Source of the DNA: Bacteroides luti
Lineage (GTDB): Bacteria; Bacteroidota; Bacteroidia; Bacteroidales; Bacteroidaceae
Assembly (NCBI RefSeq): GCF_900128905.1
Contig: NZ_FQTV01000002.1
Location: forward strand, 1 to 64,000
Length of the DNA stretch: 64,000 bases
Direction of reading: 5' to 3'
The notes under the pieces are model-generated. The model was given only the letters and a program-made list of their open reading frames with translations. It made no database searches and was not told where the DNA came from. The position numbers and the translations under genes were made by a program. Below, piece after piece: positions 45,858 through 56,854 of this stretch (the first letter of the stretch is position 1; every line of letters begins with the position of its first letter).

Positions 45858-47234
45858 CTACTTTATTGTTTTTAGTTTATACAAACCGCAGGCATGACTA
45901 TTAAATGATTGTGAGAATTCTTTAGAGAAAGTTCCAACTTTCTTACCACTCCACATATCAGTTACTATACATTTACCTTTAATACCTAAGTCTGCCAGAT
46001 TTACACTAACTTTCTGGGCAGCTTTGTCATCAGATAAGTTAAACAGAGCCAGATATGTTTCACCGGTTTTTGAATCTTTAGAAGTGATGGCTACTTTCTT
46101 GTCTTTTTGATAAAGCTGGCGAACATCTTTACTTTCGCGATGCATTTTCAATACAGCTTTATTGGTAAGCAGAGATAAGGTAAATGCATCATTGCTAGGA
46201 AGATCGCCACCGAAGATCAGTGGAGAGCGGAAAATGGTGAACAAAGTCATCAATGTATATTGTTCGTCTTTGGTTAAACGAGTCATACGATCGTTTCCTC
46301 TTTCACCACGAACAGAAATACGTCCCAATGGAATCATGTCGCAATCAGGCCATGTTCCCGGAGCAATATATGGATACCATTTCTGGCAAATATCAAAAAG
46401 ATGAGTAACATGTCCCCAAGTATCCCATACATCATCTACCATACGCCACATATTTGCATGAGTACGAACGTGATCAGCATTCTCTATTGGAGTCTCTCCC
46501 GGAGAAGTACTTAGCACAATCTTACGTCCGCAATGATCAATAGCATTACGTATAAGATCAATCTCTCCCAGATGGTAAGGACGAGATAAATCGTCAATCT
46601 TAATAAAGTCTACTCCCCAGGAAGCATAAAGCTCGAATATAGAATTATAATATTCCTGAGCACCCGGTTTGTCGGCTACAATAGTATAGTTATCGTGCAG
46701 CCATTGGCATTGAAGTTCTGTAGAATAAATCTGATCAGCAGTAATACCGTTAGTCCCTTTAATAGGTAGCTTTTTCTCGACAGCCACTTTAGGAATACCG
46801 CGCATAATGTGAATACCAAATTTCAACCCTTTGGAATGAACATAATCAGCAAGTGCCTTGAAACCTTTGCCATCTTTTGCCGAAGGGAAACGATTCAGAG
46901 CCGGCATATATCTACCATATTGATCCATTACATAAATTGGATCCTTTTCATTATATCCTCCCGCCTTGTCGTTTTCAACAAACCAGCGAATATCAACAAC
47001 AATATATTCCCATCCGTAGCTTTTAAGATTGGCAGCCATATAATCTGCATTGGCTTTAACTTCACTTTCTGTCACAGTAGGTCCGTAGCAATCCCAGCTA
47101 TTCCATCCTATAGGTGGAGTCTGTGCCCATTGTTTAAATTCTCCTTTTTTAAATGATTTTGTTTGTGCTGATAATTGGGGTGAAGATACACTCAGCAATG
47201 CTGCTGCTGCAAAAAGTAGTAATTTGTTTTTCAT
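45858..47234 (-). CDS. alpha-galactosidase-type glycoside hydrolase family 27
   Basis: A secreted enzyme of 458 residues from this ATG, which begins a good signal peptide (MKNKLLLFAAAALLSVSS). An in-frame ATG 33 bp upstream is excluded because it overlaps the -7 box. GH27 motifs are TPPIGWNSWDCYG, YIVVDIRWF, GLKFGIHIMRG, the nucleophile in VDFIKIDDLSRP, and acid/base Asp in GTWPDCDMIPLG. A C-terminal beta-sandwich ends HACGLYKLK. The family includes alpha-galactosidases and related enzymes; specificity for galactose is likely but not proved. Confidence 0.88.
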   Translation of the reverse strand: MKNKLLLFAAAALLSVSSPQLSAQTKSFKKGEFKQWAQTPPIGWNSWDCYGPTVTESEVKANADYMAANLKSYGWEYIVVDIRWFVENDKAGGYNEKDPIYVMDQYGRYMPALNRFPSAKDGKGFKALADYVHSKGLKFGIHIMRGIPKVAVEKKLPIKGTNGITADQIYSTELQCQWLHDNYTIVADKPGAQEYYNSIFELYASWGVDFIKIDDLSRPYHLGEIDLIRNAIDHCGRKIVLSTSPGETPIENADHVRTHANMWRMVDDVWDTWGHVTHLFDICQKWYPYIAPGTWPDCDMIPLGRISVRGERGNDRMTRLTKDEQYTLMTLFTIFRSPLIFGGDLPSNDAFTLSLLTNKAVLKMHRESKDVRQLYQKDKKVAITSKDSKTGETYLALFNLSDDKAAQKVSVNLADLGIKGKCIVTDMWSGKKVGTFSKEFSQSFNSHACGLYKLKTIK

Positions 47235-47264
47235 AAGTTCAAAAGTTAGTTCTATTCTTTTGCC

Positions 47265-47272
47265 CAAAGATA
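47265..47272 (-). promoter_or_regulatory. -7 box of the GH27 gene
   Basis: Minus-strand TATCTTTG fits TAnnTTTG, 31 bp upstream of the chosen ATG (47234). Confidence 0.55.
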
Positions 47273-47307
47273 CAACTAAAATTTATGTTGAAAAGAAAAG
47301 ATAAAGC

Positions 47308-47336
47308 CATAAATGGTCGAATTTTGATCATTTATG
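47308..47336 (-). promoter_or_regulatory. dyad upstream of the GH27 promoter, candidate operator
   Basis: CATAAATGGTC and GATCATTTATG form an 11-bp dyad with one mismatch and a 7-bp spacer, about 35-65 bp upstream of the -7 box. An activator site is plausible. It could also be part of an upstream terminator, although no T-run follows. Confidence 0.35.
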
Positions 47337-47469
47337 ACTCTATTACATTGCTTTCCAGTTTTATGAACTTCATCCATAACAGGCTTATTTTTTATATTTT
47401 CCACCTGTAATGCTTCGGTACCATAATAAAGAACCTTTTTCAAGATCTCCTATATACGAGGTATTTCAA

Positions 47470-48618
47470 CTACTTTGCATTTTCTAGCACAGTTGTAATC
47501 ATCTCTTTGGTATAGAGACTTTCCGCTCCCCACATACTGGCAACAGCAGATAGTTTTTCAACTAATGCAGGAATATCTTCTTCCGGAATATTACCTTCTT
47601 TTAATGTTACAGGAGTTCCAATTTTTGAATACCATTGTTTTAAAGCCTCAATTCCTGCATCTGCTCCTTCAATATTGAATATGTTTTTAGCAAACTGCTC
47701 GAAGCGCTCAGGAAGATTGTTCTTTTGCCATTTCATCCATGCAGGAACAATAATAGACAGCCCGGCACCGTGAGCAATATTATACTCAGCTGATAATGTA
47801 TGTTCGATAAAATGTGTATCGAAACGGTTATTTTCTACTCCGCAGAAAGTAGTGAAATTCAAAGCTTGTGTAGCAGCCCACGCAAATTCACCTCTTGCTT
47901 CAAGATTGTTTTCGTCAACCAATAGAATTTCAGTGGTACGCATTACAGTTTTAAGTATATTTTCAACGTGTCCGGCAATGAATTCAGGCAAATAAGTAGC
48001 TGATAAATACATGTCTAAACTATGAGCAAAAATATCTGCTGCCGAATAAACCAAATACTCTTTTGTAACAGAAGTCTGCAGCTCAGGGTTTATTACCGAA
48101 ACGGTAGGGTATGTAGCAGCACCCGCAAGACTAAGCTTTTGTTTTGTCTCGTCTTTTGTAACAACAGCATAGTTGTTCATTTCGCTACCTGTAGCAGCAA
48201 GCGTCATAATATCGAAAATCTTTAATGCTCGGTCGGGCACAGCTTTATAAGTAAAGAAATCCCAAACATCACCTTCGTATGCAGCTCCTGCAGCAATAGC
48301 TTTTGATGAATCCAGTACAGAACCACCACCAACAGCAAGTACAGCTTCGAGGTCTTTCGTTTTAGCCAGCTGAATACCTTCATATACCTTGCTCAATAAC
48401 GGATTACTCTGCACACCGCCTAATTGCTCAAAGTTTATTCCATTATCAGATAAAGATTTTGCAATTGTATCAAACAAACCACTCTTTTTTATTCGTTCTG
48501 AACCATAAACGATTAATACTTTTGATACACCATATTCAGCAATATATTTTCCTATGTTTTTCTCTTTGCCCATTCCGAATTCTATGCGGGTAGGATTGTA
48601 GTATGTGAAATCTTTCAT
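47470..48618 (-). CDS. iron-containing alcohol dehydrogenase (YqhD/BDH-like)
   Basis: A 382-residue group III alcohol dehydrogenase reducing aldehydes with NAD(P)H. The N-terminus is FTYYNPTRIEFGMGKEKNIG. The nucleotide loop is AVGGGSVLDSSKAIAAG. Metal ligands lie in SAADIFAHSLDMYLS (Asp, His) and EHTLSAEYNIAHGAGLSI (two His). It follows an aldo/keto reductase gene by 32 bp on the same strand. This pairing recalls E. coli yqhD-dkgA, controlled by the AraC protein YqhC. The second base-side residues after GGGS (V rather than P) do not decide NADH versus NADPH. Confidence 0.88.
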   Translation of the reverse strand: MKDFTYYNPTRIEFGMGKEKNIGKYIAEYGVSKVLIVYGSERIKKSGLFDTIAKSLSDNGINFEQLGGVQSNPLLSKVYEGIQLAKTKDLEAVLAVGGGSVLDSSKAIAAGAAYEGDVWDFFTYKAVPDRALKIFDIMTLAATGSEMNNYAVVTKDETKQKLSLAGAATYPTVSVINPELQTSVTKEYLVYSAADIFAHSLDMYLSATYLPEFIAGHVENILKTVMRTTEILLVDENNLEARGEFAWAATQALNFTTFCGVENNRFDTHFIEHTLSAEYNIAHGAGLSIIVPAWMKWQKNNLPERFEQFAKNIFNIEGADAGIEALKQWYSKIGTPVTLKEGNIPEEDIPALVEKLSAVASMWGAESLYTKEMITTVLENAK

Positions 48619-48650
48619 TTTAATTATTGTTTAAATTGTTTTTATTTAGT

Positions 48651-49523
<873 letters not shown>

Positions 49524-49543
49524 CTAGTTTTTTATTCACGATG

Positions 49544-49551
49544 CAAATTTA
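49544..49551 (-). promoter_or_regulatory. -7 box of the aldo/keto reductase / Fe-ADH operon
   Basis: Minus-strand TAAATTTG fits TAnnTTTG, 48-55 bp before the ATG. It lies exactly 21 bases from the shared operator. Confidence 0.6.
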
Positions 49552-49572
49552 TCCTCTATTTTTTAAGTGATT

Positions 49573-49613
49573 GTTATACAAATTACTGATATGCATACCA
49601 TTATTACAGATAC
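49573..49613 (-). promoter_or_regulatory. shared 41-bp operator, copy 1
   Basis: The 31 bp at 49583-49613 are identical to 53230-53260, and the eight bases GTTATACA before them are also shared; only two adjacent bases differ. The spacing to the -7 box is 21 bp, as in copy 2. It sits about -35 to -75, as expected for an AraC-type activator. Confidence 0.75.
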
Positions 49614-49616
49614 ATT

Positions 49617-50726
49617 TTATTTAAGTTTTTTCCACCATTGAGAAAACTGCTGAGTAGTCTCTTTTAAGTTTACCGGTTCGCCAATCATCGGAGTTAGTAC
49701 CGGAATTTTGTAATGGTTGGCATCCTTTACCTGTTTATTCAATGGCTCATCCCATTGATGTGCTGCCAAAGCAAACTTTGAATTATGAACAGGTAATAGA
49801 CTCTTAGCTTTCAAATCAAGAGCAACCTGAAAAACCTGTTCGGGCAGTAAATGAATGTATTTCCATCGCTGGTCATATTGACCTTGTTCCAGTATAGCTA
49901 AATCTATGGGACCAAACTTATTTCCTATCTCTTTAAAATGCTTATCATATCCGCCATCGCCTCCAATAAATATTTTCATGGATGGAGTTTGAAGTACAAA
50001 AGAAGCCCAAAGAGTTTTATTTCTCTTTAAACCGCGACCGGAAAAATGGCGTGCAGGAGTGGCGGTAGCTATCCAGTTTTTATCTAAATCAGTGTGCTCA
50101 TACCAATCCAATTCAGTAATTGAAGCCGGATTATATCCCCAATATTCAAAATAAGATCCAACTCCCAATCCGCAAATTACTTTTTTTACATGCGGTTTAA
50201 TCTTTATCACAGTTTCATAATCCAGATGATCCCAGTGATCGTGCGTGATAAAAAGATAATCAATATCCGGAATATTTTCTGCTTTATAAGCATCAGAGCC
50301 TTTGAAAGCTTTAATCATCCATGAAAAAGGAGATGCATGATCATCCAGAACCGGGTCGACCAAGATTCTTTTTCCATCAATTTGAATAAAATAAGATGAA
50401 TGTCCCAGCCATACCAATACATCTTTCTGAGGATCGAGGCTGGCTAGATTTGTTTTGATAACCGGAATGGAATCGAGGGGAGTAACCCGTTCTTTCTTTC
50501 CGAAAAGGAATTTGTATATAGCTGTCAGCTGACTATCCTGACCGGTAAATGTTGGCGTAACAGACTGATTCTGAAATTCACCGTTCCTGTAATTAGGAGA
50601 TTGTTTGATTCTTTCCAATCTTTCTCCTTTAGGAAGTTTTCCAAAATTTGTTCTGCCCAGGACTATATAAGATACTAGAGATAAAAAGAATAATGTTGTA
50701 AATGAGATATACATAATACGTTTCAT
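49617..50726 (-). CDS. MBL-fold metallo-hydrolase (UlaG/NAPE-PLD-like)
   Basis: A 369-residue protein with an N-terminal membrane anchor or signal (ISFTTLFFLSLVSYIVL). Motifs are VLVWLGHSSYFIQIDG, RILVDPVLDDHASPFSW, the metal-binding ITHDHWDHLDYETV, ATPARHFSGRG, FIGGDGGYDKHF and LLPVHNSKFALAAHQWDEP. These fit the NAPE-PLD/UlaG branch of the metallo-beta-lactamase fold, whose members hydrolyse phosphodiester or lactone bonds. It lies between the cupin-CMD gene and the AKR/ADH unit, with a terminator before it. Substrate unknown. Confidence 0.85.
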   Translation of the reverse strand: MKRIMYISFTTLFFLSLVSYIVLGRTNFGKLPKGERLERIKQSPNYRNGEFQNQSVTPTFTGQDSQLTAIYKFLFGKKERVTPLDSIPVIKTNLASLDPQKDVLVWLGHSSYFIQIDGKRILVDPVLDDHASPFSWMIKAFKGSDAYKAENIPDIDYLFITHDHWDHLDYETVIKIKPHVKKVICGLGVGSYFEYWGYNPASITELDWYEHTDLDKNWIATATPARHFSGRGLKRNKTLWASFVLQTPSMKIFIGGDGGYDKHFKEIGNKFGPIDLAILEQGQYDQRWKYIHLLPEQVFQVALDLKAKSLLPVHNSKFALAAHQWDEPLNKQVKDANHYKIPVLTPMIGEPVNLKETTQQFSQWWKKLK

Positions 50727-50740
50727 AAATTAACTCTATT

Positions 50741-50771
50741 AAAAGAGGCTGCCTGTTATGAGGCAGGTTCT
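50741..50771 (-). terminator. terminator after the cupin-CMD gene
   Basis: The arms around GTTATG (CTGCCT / AGGCAG, extended by four further pairs with one mismatch) give a hairpin. On the minus strand it is followed by CCTCTTTTAATAG. It separates the cupin-CMD gene from the MBL gene. Confidence 0.55.
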
Positions 50772-50815
50772 TTCTACTTTTATTTTTTAACGAAATAAAC
50801 TGAAGAACAATTTAT

Positions 50816-52078
50816 TTATTCAGGAATAACTTCGTTTAAGCATTTTAATGCATTCAGCGTGCGAGGATATCCAATATATGGTAAAAGCTGTGTAGTTACA
50901 CTCAACAATGTTTCTTTGTTATTACCCACATTTACATTACCAAGAATATGTCCTTTTACCTGTGATTCAGTGCCACCCATGCTGATGAGCATGGAGAAAG
51001 TTAAAAGTTCTCTTGTCTTTGTATCTAAACCGGTACGGGTTTGATAATCACCGAAACAGTTTGCCGATAAGTACTTTTGTATATGCAGCTGATTCTTTGG
51101 TGATTGTTCGTACATCTTGTCAATAATATCTCCAAAAATCTCTTTCTGAAGAGCCAATCCTTTCTCCAAACGGTTTTCGGGTGTAGTGGTTGATTGTCTT
51201 TTTACCGGTAATTCAATTCCCCTTTCCTTTAGTATTTCGTTGGCAGCATAAATAAAATCTATCACTTTGGCTACTCCAACATAAGCAACCGATTGATACA
51301 GAATTTCCTTAATTTCAACCGGTGTAACGCCCACATTGAGAGCCCCATTTACAAACATTTTATATTCCGTAAGTGCACCCTGAGCAATGGTAGAACCCAT
51401 AATCATCATCACCCGGGTTTTTGTGTCAATGTTACCATAGCTAATAACCTCGTCAAAAGCCCAGTTATCGAATATCTCAATCAATTCTGGATCTGTTTTA
51501 GCTGCTTTTGATTCATAACCGGGCCATAGCTCTTCATGATTCTTAATCGCTGCTTTAGTTAGGTTAATCTCCTTACTGCTTGAAGCAGCAGTTGCTTTTT
51601 TATATTGTTCATCATTCACAGCCTCTAACCATGTATTTTTGTTAGTCTGAGGATTTGTTTCAATTGCCAGATGCGAGAACCAACTATCAGGAGCAGCTCC
51701 ATGCCAATGAATCAGATTAGCCGGAATCTCAACCACATCGCCTGGTAAAAGCAAACGTGCCGGTTCACCTTTTGCCTGATAATATCCTTTTCCACCTACC
51801 ACAACAAGAATCTGACCACCAGTATGGCTATGCCAATTGTTGCGACAACCCGGTTCAAATGTTACATTAGCTATAGGACAATTCAGATCTTTATTTTTTG
51901 TCAGCGAAGCCAGATAAGCCTGTCCTATAAAGTATTTAGAATACATTTCTGGCAATTTGTCTCCCACAGGAAAATTACTTATTTTGGGAATTTCTTCTTT
52001 CATATTTTGTGCATTTAATTGATTGTTTTGACTGAAGAATAAAATTGCAGCAACCATTATTGTGACTAAGTTCTTCAT
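50816..52078 (-). CDS. cupin and carboxymuconolactone-decarboxylase domain fusion
   Basis: A 420-residue exported protein (signal ending QLNAQ). A cupin covers about 55-140 (CRNNWHSHTGGQILVVVGG, PGDVVEIPANLIHWHG). Two CMD domains follow at about 185-280 (DNWAFDEVISYGNIDTKTRV, LNVGVTPVEIKEILYQSVAY) and 310-418 (GDYQTRTGLDTKTRELLTFS). The AhpD-type CxxC is absent, so a peroxidase role is unlikely. Such cupin-CMD fusions often neighbour aldo/keto reductases in Bacteroidales, and here lie between AKR and MBL genes. The substrate is not known. Confidence 0.85.
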   Translation of the reverse strand: MKNLVTIMVAAILFFSQNNQLNAQNMKEEIPKISNFPVGDKLPEMYSKYFIGQAYLASLTKNKDLNCPIANVTFEPGCRNNWHSHTGGQILVVVGGKGYYQAKGEPARLLLPGDVVEIPANLIHWHGAAPDSWFSHLAIETNPQTNKNTWLEAVNDEQYKKATAASSSKEINLTKAAIKNHEELWPGYESKAAKTDPELIEIFDNWAFDEVISYGNIDTKTRVMMIMGSTIAQGALTEYKMFVNGALNVGVTPVEIKEILYQSVAYVGVAKVIDFIYAANEILKERGIELPVKRQSTTTPENRLEKGLALQKEIFGDIIDKMYEQSPKNQLHIQKYLSANCFGDYQTRTGLDTKTRELLTFSMLISMGGTESQVKGHILGNVNVGNNKETLLSVTTQLLPYIGYPRTLNALKCLNEVIPE

Positions 52079-52140
52079 CTTTATTTCATAATTATATAAA
52101 TTACTTCAAAGTATTCATATCAATAGCATTTTAAATTATA

Positions 52141-53142
<1,002 letters not shown>

Positions 53143-53190
53143 TTAAATTTGAAAAAATAGTCTTATTTCAGCTTCGAAATAATCACGTTG

Positions 53191-53198
53191 CAAAATTA
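53191..53198 (-). promoter_or_regulatory. -7 box of the AKR13-like / cupin-CMD operon
   Basis: Minus-strand TAATTTTG fits TAnnTTTG. No -33 TTTG is present; the shared operator lies exactly 21 bases upstream, fitting activator dependence. Confidence 0.6.
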
Positions 53199-53219
53199 TG
53201 TCGGATTTCCGGGGTGAAT

Positions 53220-53260
53220 GTTATACATTTTACTGATATGCATACCATTATTACAGATAC
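53220..53260 (-). promoter_or_regulatory. shared 41-bp operator, copy 2
   Basis: A near-identical copy of 49573-49613 (39 of 41 bases). It lies between the AKR13-like gene and the divergent AraC gene, 36 bp from the AraC -7 box, so it may also mediate autoregulation. Confidence 0.75.
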
Positions 53261-53295
53261 CAGCAGTCTTATGAATTAAATAACAAAAAAAGTTC

Positions 53296-53303
53296 TACTT
53301 TTG
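53296..53303 (+). promoter_or_regulatory. -7 box of the araC-type gene
   Basis: TACTTTTG fits TAnnTTTG. Transcription would start about 10-15 bases before the ATG, leaving a very short leader. Confidence 0.5.
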
Positions 53304-53322
53304 TCTTGCAACTAATATATAA

Positions 53323-54225
53323 ATGCTTATGAATGAGATTATAAAAATAGATAATATATGTGATTATAATGCCTTTCTCGGACTGGAAACATTGCACCCA
53401 TTAGTTAGTGTTGTTGATATGTCAAAGTCTAACAAGATAACACATATGCGTCATAATTTTGGCTTTTATGCCATATATCTGAAAGATGTAAAATGCGGAG
53501 ATCTGATTTATGGACGTAACTATTATGACTATCAGGAAGGAACGTTGGTGTGCATTGCACCGGGGCAGGTTCTTGGTGTTGAAGACAACGGCGAGTACTA
53601 CCAGCCAAAAGGCTGGGCATTGTTGTTCCATCCGGACTTGATTCGTGGAACTTCTCTTGGACGAAATATGAAAGAGTACACATTCTTTTCTTATGAGGTC
53701 AATGAGGCTCTTCACTTGTCAGAGCAGGAGAGGGTTGTTGTTATTGATTGCCTGCATAAAATAGAACTGGAATTAAATCATTCAATTGATAAACACAGCA
53801 AGACATTAATAACATCGAATATAGAACTGCTACTTAATTATTGCAAGCGTTTTTATGATCGCCAGTTTATCACTCGTGAACATATAAATAAAGATGTAAT
53901 TGTCCGGTTTGAGAATCTGCTCGGAGATTATTTTTCGTCAGACAGACCACAGAACATTGGTCTGCCTACCGTAGGATACTGTGCCGATAAGCTCAATCTA
54001 TCAGCAAACTATCTGGGCGATTTGATAAAGAAAGAAACCGGAAAATCGGCTCTGGAGCATATACAGCTAAAGTTAATCGAAACCGCAAAAGATATGGTTT
54101 ATGACACAAGTAAATCGGTTAGCGAGATAGCTTATGAGCTGGGCTTTAAATACCCTCAGCATTTTAGCCGTCTGTTTAAGAAACGTGTTGGTGTTTCACC
54201 AAATGAATATAGAGTGCAGCATTAA
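53323..54225 (+). CDS. AraC family regulator of the aldo/keto reductase operons
   Basis: A 300-residue regulator. The N-terminal ~170 residues form a cupin-like sensor (FGFYAIYLKDVKCGDLIYG, GTLVCIAPGQVLGVEDNG, GWALLFHPDLI). The C-terminal ~100 residues carry AraC-type HTHs (TVGYCADKLNLSANYLGDLI, SVSEIAYELGFKYPQHFSRL, ending GVSPNEYR). Divergent orientation and the duplicated operator make it the best candidate regulator of both AKR units. The logic resembles YqhC with yqhD/dkgA in E. coli, but homology to YqhC was not tested. ATG at 53329 is an alternative start. A decayed copy of its 3' end lies at 57123. Confidence 0.88.
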   Translation: MLMNEIIKIDNICDYNAFLGLETLHPLVSVVDMSKSNKITHMRHNFGFYAIYLKDVKCGDLIYGRNYYDYQEGTLVCIAPGQVLGVEDNGEYYQPKGWALLFHPDLIRGTSLGRNMKEYTFFSYEVNEALHLSEQERVVVIDCLHKIELELNHSIDKHSKTLITSNIELLLNYCKRFYDRQFITREHINKDVIVRFENLLGDYFSSDRPQNIGLPTVGYCADKLNLSANYLGDLIKKETGKSALEHIQLKLIETAKDMVYDTSKSVSEIAYELGFKYPQHFSRLFKKRVGVSPNEYRVQH

Positions 54226-54235
54226 ATTTGTAATA

Positions 54236-54272
54236 AATACATGGAAGGAGAAAATTACCCCTTCCATGTATT
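54236..54272. terminator. bidirectional terminator
   Basis: AATACATGGAAGG and its exact complement form a 13-bp stem with an 11-base loop, between two convergent AraC-type genes; the sequence after it is T-rich on the + strand (TATTTAATT). Confidence 0.75.
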
Positions 54273-54278
54273 ATTTAA

Positions 54279-55226
54279 TTAAAGCGGTCTAACCGGAATA
54301 CAGATATCCAGAATAAATTTCTTTTCCGGGTGCTCATTATGATCATTGTAATATAACTCATAAGTACTGCCATCCCCCGGCTGGTATCCATTTTCTGTAA
54401 ACCACAAACACATCGTATTCCAGGCTTGTTCGAATTCATTTACTGTAATTTCAAAATGTCCTACAGCGTATTTTCCCCCTTCAACAATCATTTTACCAAT
54501 CTCTCCGTCTACTTTAACATCTTCATTAACGGTGATACAAGCATCCTGACGTACATTTTCAATATCGGTAATTGAAGGATCGTCATGATAAACGGTCAGC
54601 GATTTAGTTTCCGGAAAGTTCAGTAAACCTCTTGGTCCTGCCCATTTCATTAATTTGTCATACGCATAGCAGATGTCTTTGAAAGCACCTTTGTGACGAC
54701 AATAAACAACTCTCATCTCCGGCATTTCTTTAATTTCAATCTTTGTGTTCATAATAATTAATTGTTTTAAATTGATGCTGCAAAGTTGCAAATCAATACT
54801 GTGATGTTGTTGATTATTCTTGCTGAACACTTTACCATCCTTGCTATAATAAGAACCATTAATGAGAAGAAAAGCTTTTTCTCTGTTTCTGAAATCCGTA
54901 GCCGATGTATTGAAATACTTTCTGAAAGTTCTGCTAAAGATAGACACACTGCTGAATCCGCAGTTATAGGCAATTTCACTGATAGGAATATCTTTATATT
55001 CCCTGATTAATGAAGCCGCTTTTTCAATTCTTATTCGTTGAATGAAAGCTGATAAACTCTCGCCAGAGAATAAAGTAAATATCCGATGGAAATGATATGG
55101 AGACAGATTGGCCACACCCGCTACCGTTCCTAAGGATAGAGGCTCGTTTATATGGTTGTCTATGTAATCCATTACCTTATTAATCCTTGCAATATATTCC
55201 TGTTTGCTTTGCTCTTTAACGCTCAT
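54279..55226 (-). CDS. AraC family regulator with GyrI-like effector domain
   Basis: A 315-residue regulator of the Rob/SoxS-like type. The AraC DNA-binding part is N-terminal (residues 8-110: LGTVAGVANLSPYHFHRIF, IPISEIAYNCGFSSVSIFSR). A GyrI-like small-molecule-binding domain is C-terminal (about 158-315: EIKEMPEMRVVYCRHKGAF, KMIVEGGKYAVGHFEI, NGYQPGDGSTYELYYND). Such proteins respond to hydrophobic cations or other toxic ligands. It is transcribed alone, converging on the other AraC gene. Confidence 0.88.
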   Translation of the reverse strand: MSVKEQSKQEYIARINKVMDYIDNHINEPLSLGTVAGVANLSPYHFHRIFTLFSGESLSAFIQRIRIEKAASLIREYKDIPISEIAYNCGFSSVSIFSRTFRKYFNTSATDFRNREKAFLLINGSYYSKDGKVFSKNNQQHHSIDLQLCSINLKQLIIMNTKIEIKEMPEMRVVYCRHKGAFKDICYAYDKLMKWAGPRGLLNFPETKSLTVYHDDPSITDIENVRQDACITVNEDVKVDGEIGKMIVEGGKYAVGHFEITVNEFEQAWNTMCLWFTENGYQPGDGSTYELYYNDHNEHPEKKFILDICIPVRPL

Positions 55227-55383
55227 ATCTTTGTTTTTCAGTGAAATAGCAAAGGTAATTCAATTCCCGGTTTTCTGTTTTACTTATCTTGCTCTTTTGT
55301 TTCCCTTGATAATTATTGTTTTGAATAAATTGTCGAGAATCCACAGGTATGAGTTGGTTATATATTTTTTATCTTCCAGTCTT

Positions 55384-55659
55384 TTACTTATTACGTAATA
55401 TTAGAATCAAAAAAGTTAGAATAAGCATAATAAACTGAATAATAAATACGGGATATAAAGGGCCGGATTCTGCAAATCTATATATAAAACTAAAGAAATT
55501 GATCGGTATAGTAATTAGAGAAAATGGAAATACCCAGTCCCCATTAAATCTGTCTTCTGGATAAACTGAACAAATCGTTAGAGTTCCAATTCCATTATAT
55601 ATTAATGCAATCCAAAATTCTAATTTATTTGTTTTATATAGTTCTATTAATTTATTCAT
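55384..55659 (-). CDS. small membrane protein, cassette 1
   Basis: A 91-residue protein with about three hydrophobic helices (LEFWIALIYNGIGTLTICSV, VFPFSLITIPINFFSFIYRF, VFIIQFIMLILTFLILIL). It starts within the 3' end of the preceding 95-residue gene (8-bp overlap), so the three genes from 56766 down form one operon. I do not recognise the family. Confidence 0.65.
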   Translation of the reverse strand: MNKLIELYKTNKLEFWIALIYNGIGTLTICSVYPEDRFNGDWVFPFSLITIPINFFSFIYRFAESGPLYPVFIIQFIMLILTFLILILRNK

Positions 55660-55939
55660 TTGATGTATCTCTTTTTTTTATAAAAGTTAGAATAATTCCT
55701 ATTAAATTTATTAACCAATGTAATCCAATTGCAAACATTAAATATACGAGCCAAACAAGACTTGAACCTCCAGCACTATTAAATGCCAGATTGTAGAAAA
55801 AGAATCCACTATATAATCCTAAAACAGTTAGGTTAATGATACATGATTTTAGTCTCTCTTTACTTCTTAAAATCAAGGTAAGAAGTGTTAAAGCATAAAT
55901 AGCAAAGCAACATAGTAAGATTAAATTGTCTTCTGTCAT
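55652..55939 (-). CDS. small membrane protein, cassette 1
   Basis: A 95-residue protein with three hydrophobic helices (LILLCCFAIYALTLLTLIL, CIINLTVLGLYSGFFFYNLA, LVYLMFAIGLHWLINLIGII) and a charged tail. I chose the ATG at 55939. An in-frame GTG at 55990, overlapping the preceding stop by four bases, would add 17 polar residues and is also possible because it would be translationally coupled. The family is unknown to me. Confidence 0.62.
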   Translation of the reverse strand: MTEDNLILLCCFAIYALTLLTLILRSKERLKSCIINLTVLGLYSGFFFYNLAFNSAGGSSLVWLVYLMFAIGLHWLINLIGIILTFIKKRDTSNE

Positions 55940-55986
55940 GGTCTTTTTTTTAATACTATCTTTTTTATTCGATAATCCAAAGTTTA

Positions 55987-56766
55987 TCACTTATAACAAA
56001 CTGAAAAATTACAATTCTGTCTATAAGTTTTTATTTCTGGTTTCAATCTCTTACCTCTATTTTTACCTTGATTAACGAGTTGATAAATTCGACAATTGCG
56101 ATTGTCAAGGTAAGCATTATAATTGTAGTAATACTCGTTTGGATGAATACGTTTTTTTATAGCGGTAAAATTCTTTTGTAGCCTTGCAATGCAGCTATCT
56201 GAATCTTCTATTGGCTCATTTGAATTATATGTAGGCCAAAGAGCTTTGAATATAGGTCCATCAGTTTCTCTTATAACCTGACAATGAAGCAAAGATATAA
56301 TTGTTTCATCAAGAACCTTTGCACCAGTATCTATAGTATCGTTGAGATTTAAAATATTGATAGCCTTGGTGATTTCTTTTTCAAATGTAGTATTTATTCT
56401 CTTTATTCCTTCAATCGGTTTGTCAAATTCAAAATTCCAATAATCACGATATGTGTTTGAAAAGAGTGGAATTGCATAATAATCTCCTTTTGGATTTATT
56501 AGAATCATAATTTGTTGTTGATCTTCAATGCTGTCGGGAGTAGAATACAATTGAAGTTGAAATTTATTCTTATCGTATATTACGGTCCTTACCAACTTAT
56601 AAAAATCTAACTGATTAGATTTTCCTCTAGGCAATTGAGGGAACTTATTAGTCAAATCAGAAATTGCCTTTTCGATATTTGCTTCTGCTGTTCTTGGCTT
56701 ACAACTCGAAAAAGTTATCAGTATTAATAACTGAAGAAGAGATATTTTAAACAAAGGTGATTTCAT
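55987..56766 (-). CDS. hypothetical lipoprotein, cassette 1
   Basis: A 259-residue lipoprotein (signal ITFSSC, Cys22) without a recognised domain. After a helical segment (ANIEKAISDLTNKFPQLP) it has mixed beta/alpha sequence and a Cys-bearing end (CRIYQLVNQGKNRG, QNCNFSVCYK). It is first in a three-gene operon with two small membrane proteins. The cassette lies between the AraC-type genes and a decayed AraC fragment and looks accessory. No function is suggested. Confidence 0.65.
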   Translation of the reverse strand: MKSPLFKISLLQLLILITFSSCKPRTAEANIEKAISDLTNKFPQLPRGKSNQLDFYKLVRTVIYDKNKFQLQLYSTPDSIEDQQQIMILINPKGDYYAIPLFSNTYRDYWNFEFDKPIEGIKRINTTFEKEITKAINILNLNDTIDTGAKVLDETIISLLHCQVIRETDGPIFKALWPTYNSNEPIEDSDSCIARLQKNFTAIKKRIHPNEYYYNYNAYLDNRNCRIYQLVNQGKNRGKRLKPEIKTYRQNCNFSVCYK

Positions 56767-56854
56767 GATAAATTCTTTTTTGTTTTAGAGTTACTACTAA
56801 TGACTGAAGTTTTTGGGCTGTATTTCCTTTTATTCGCAATATTTCTTTATAGCG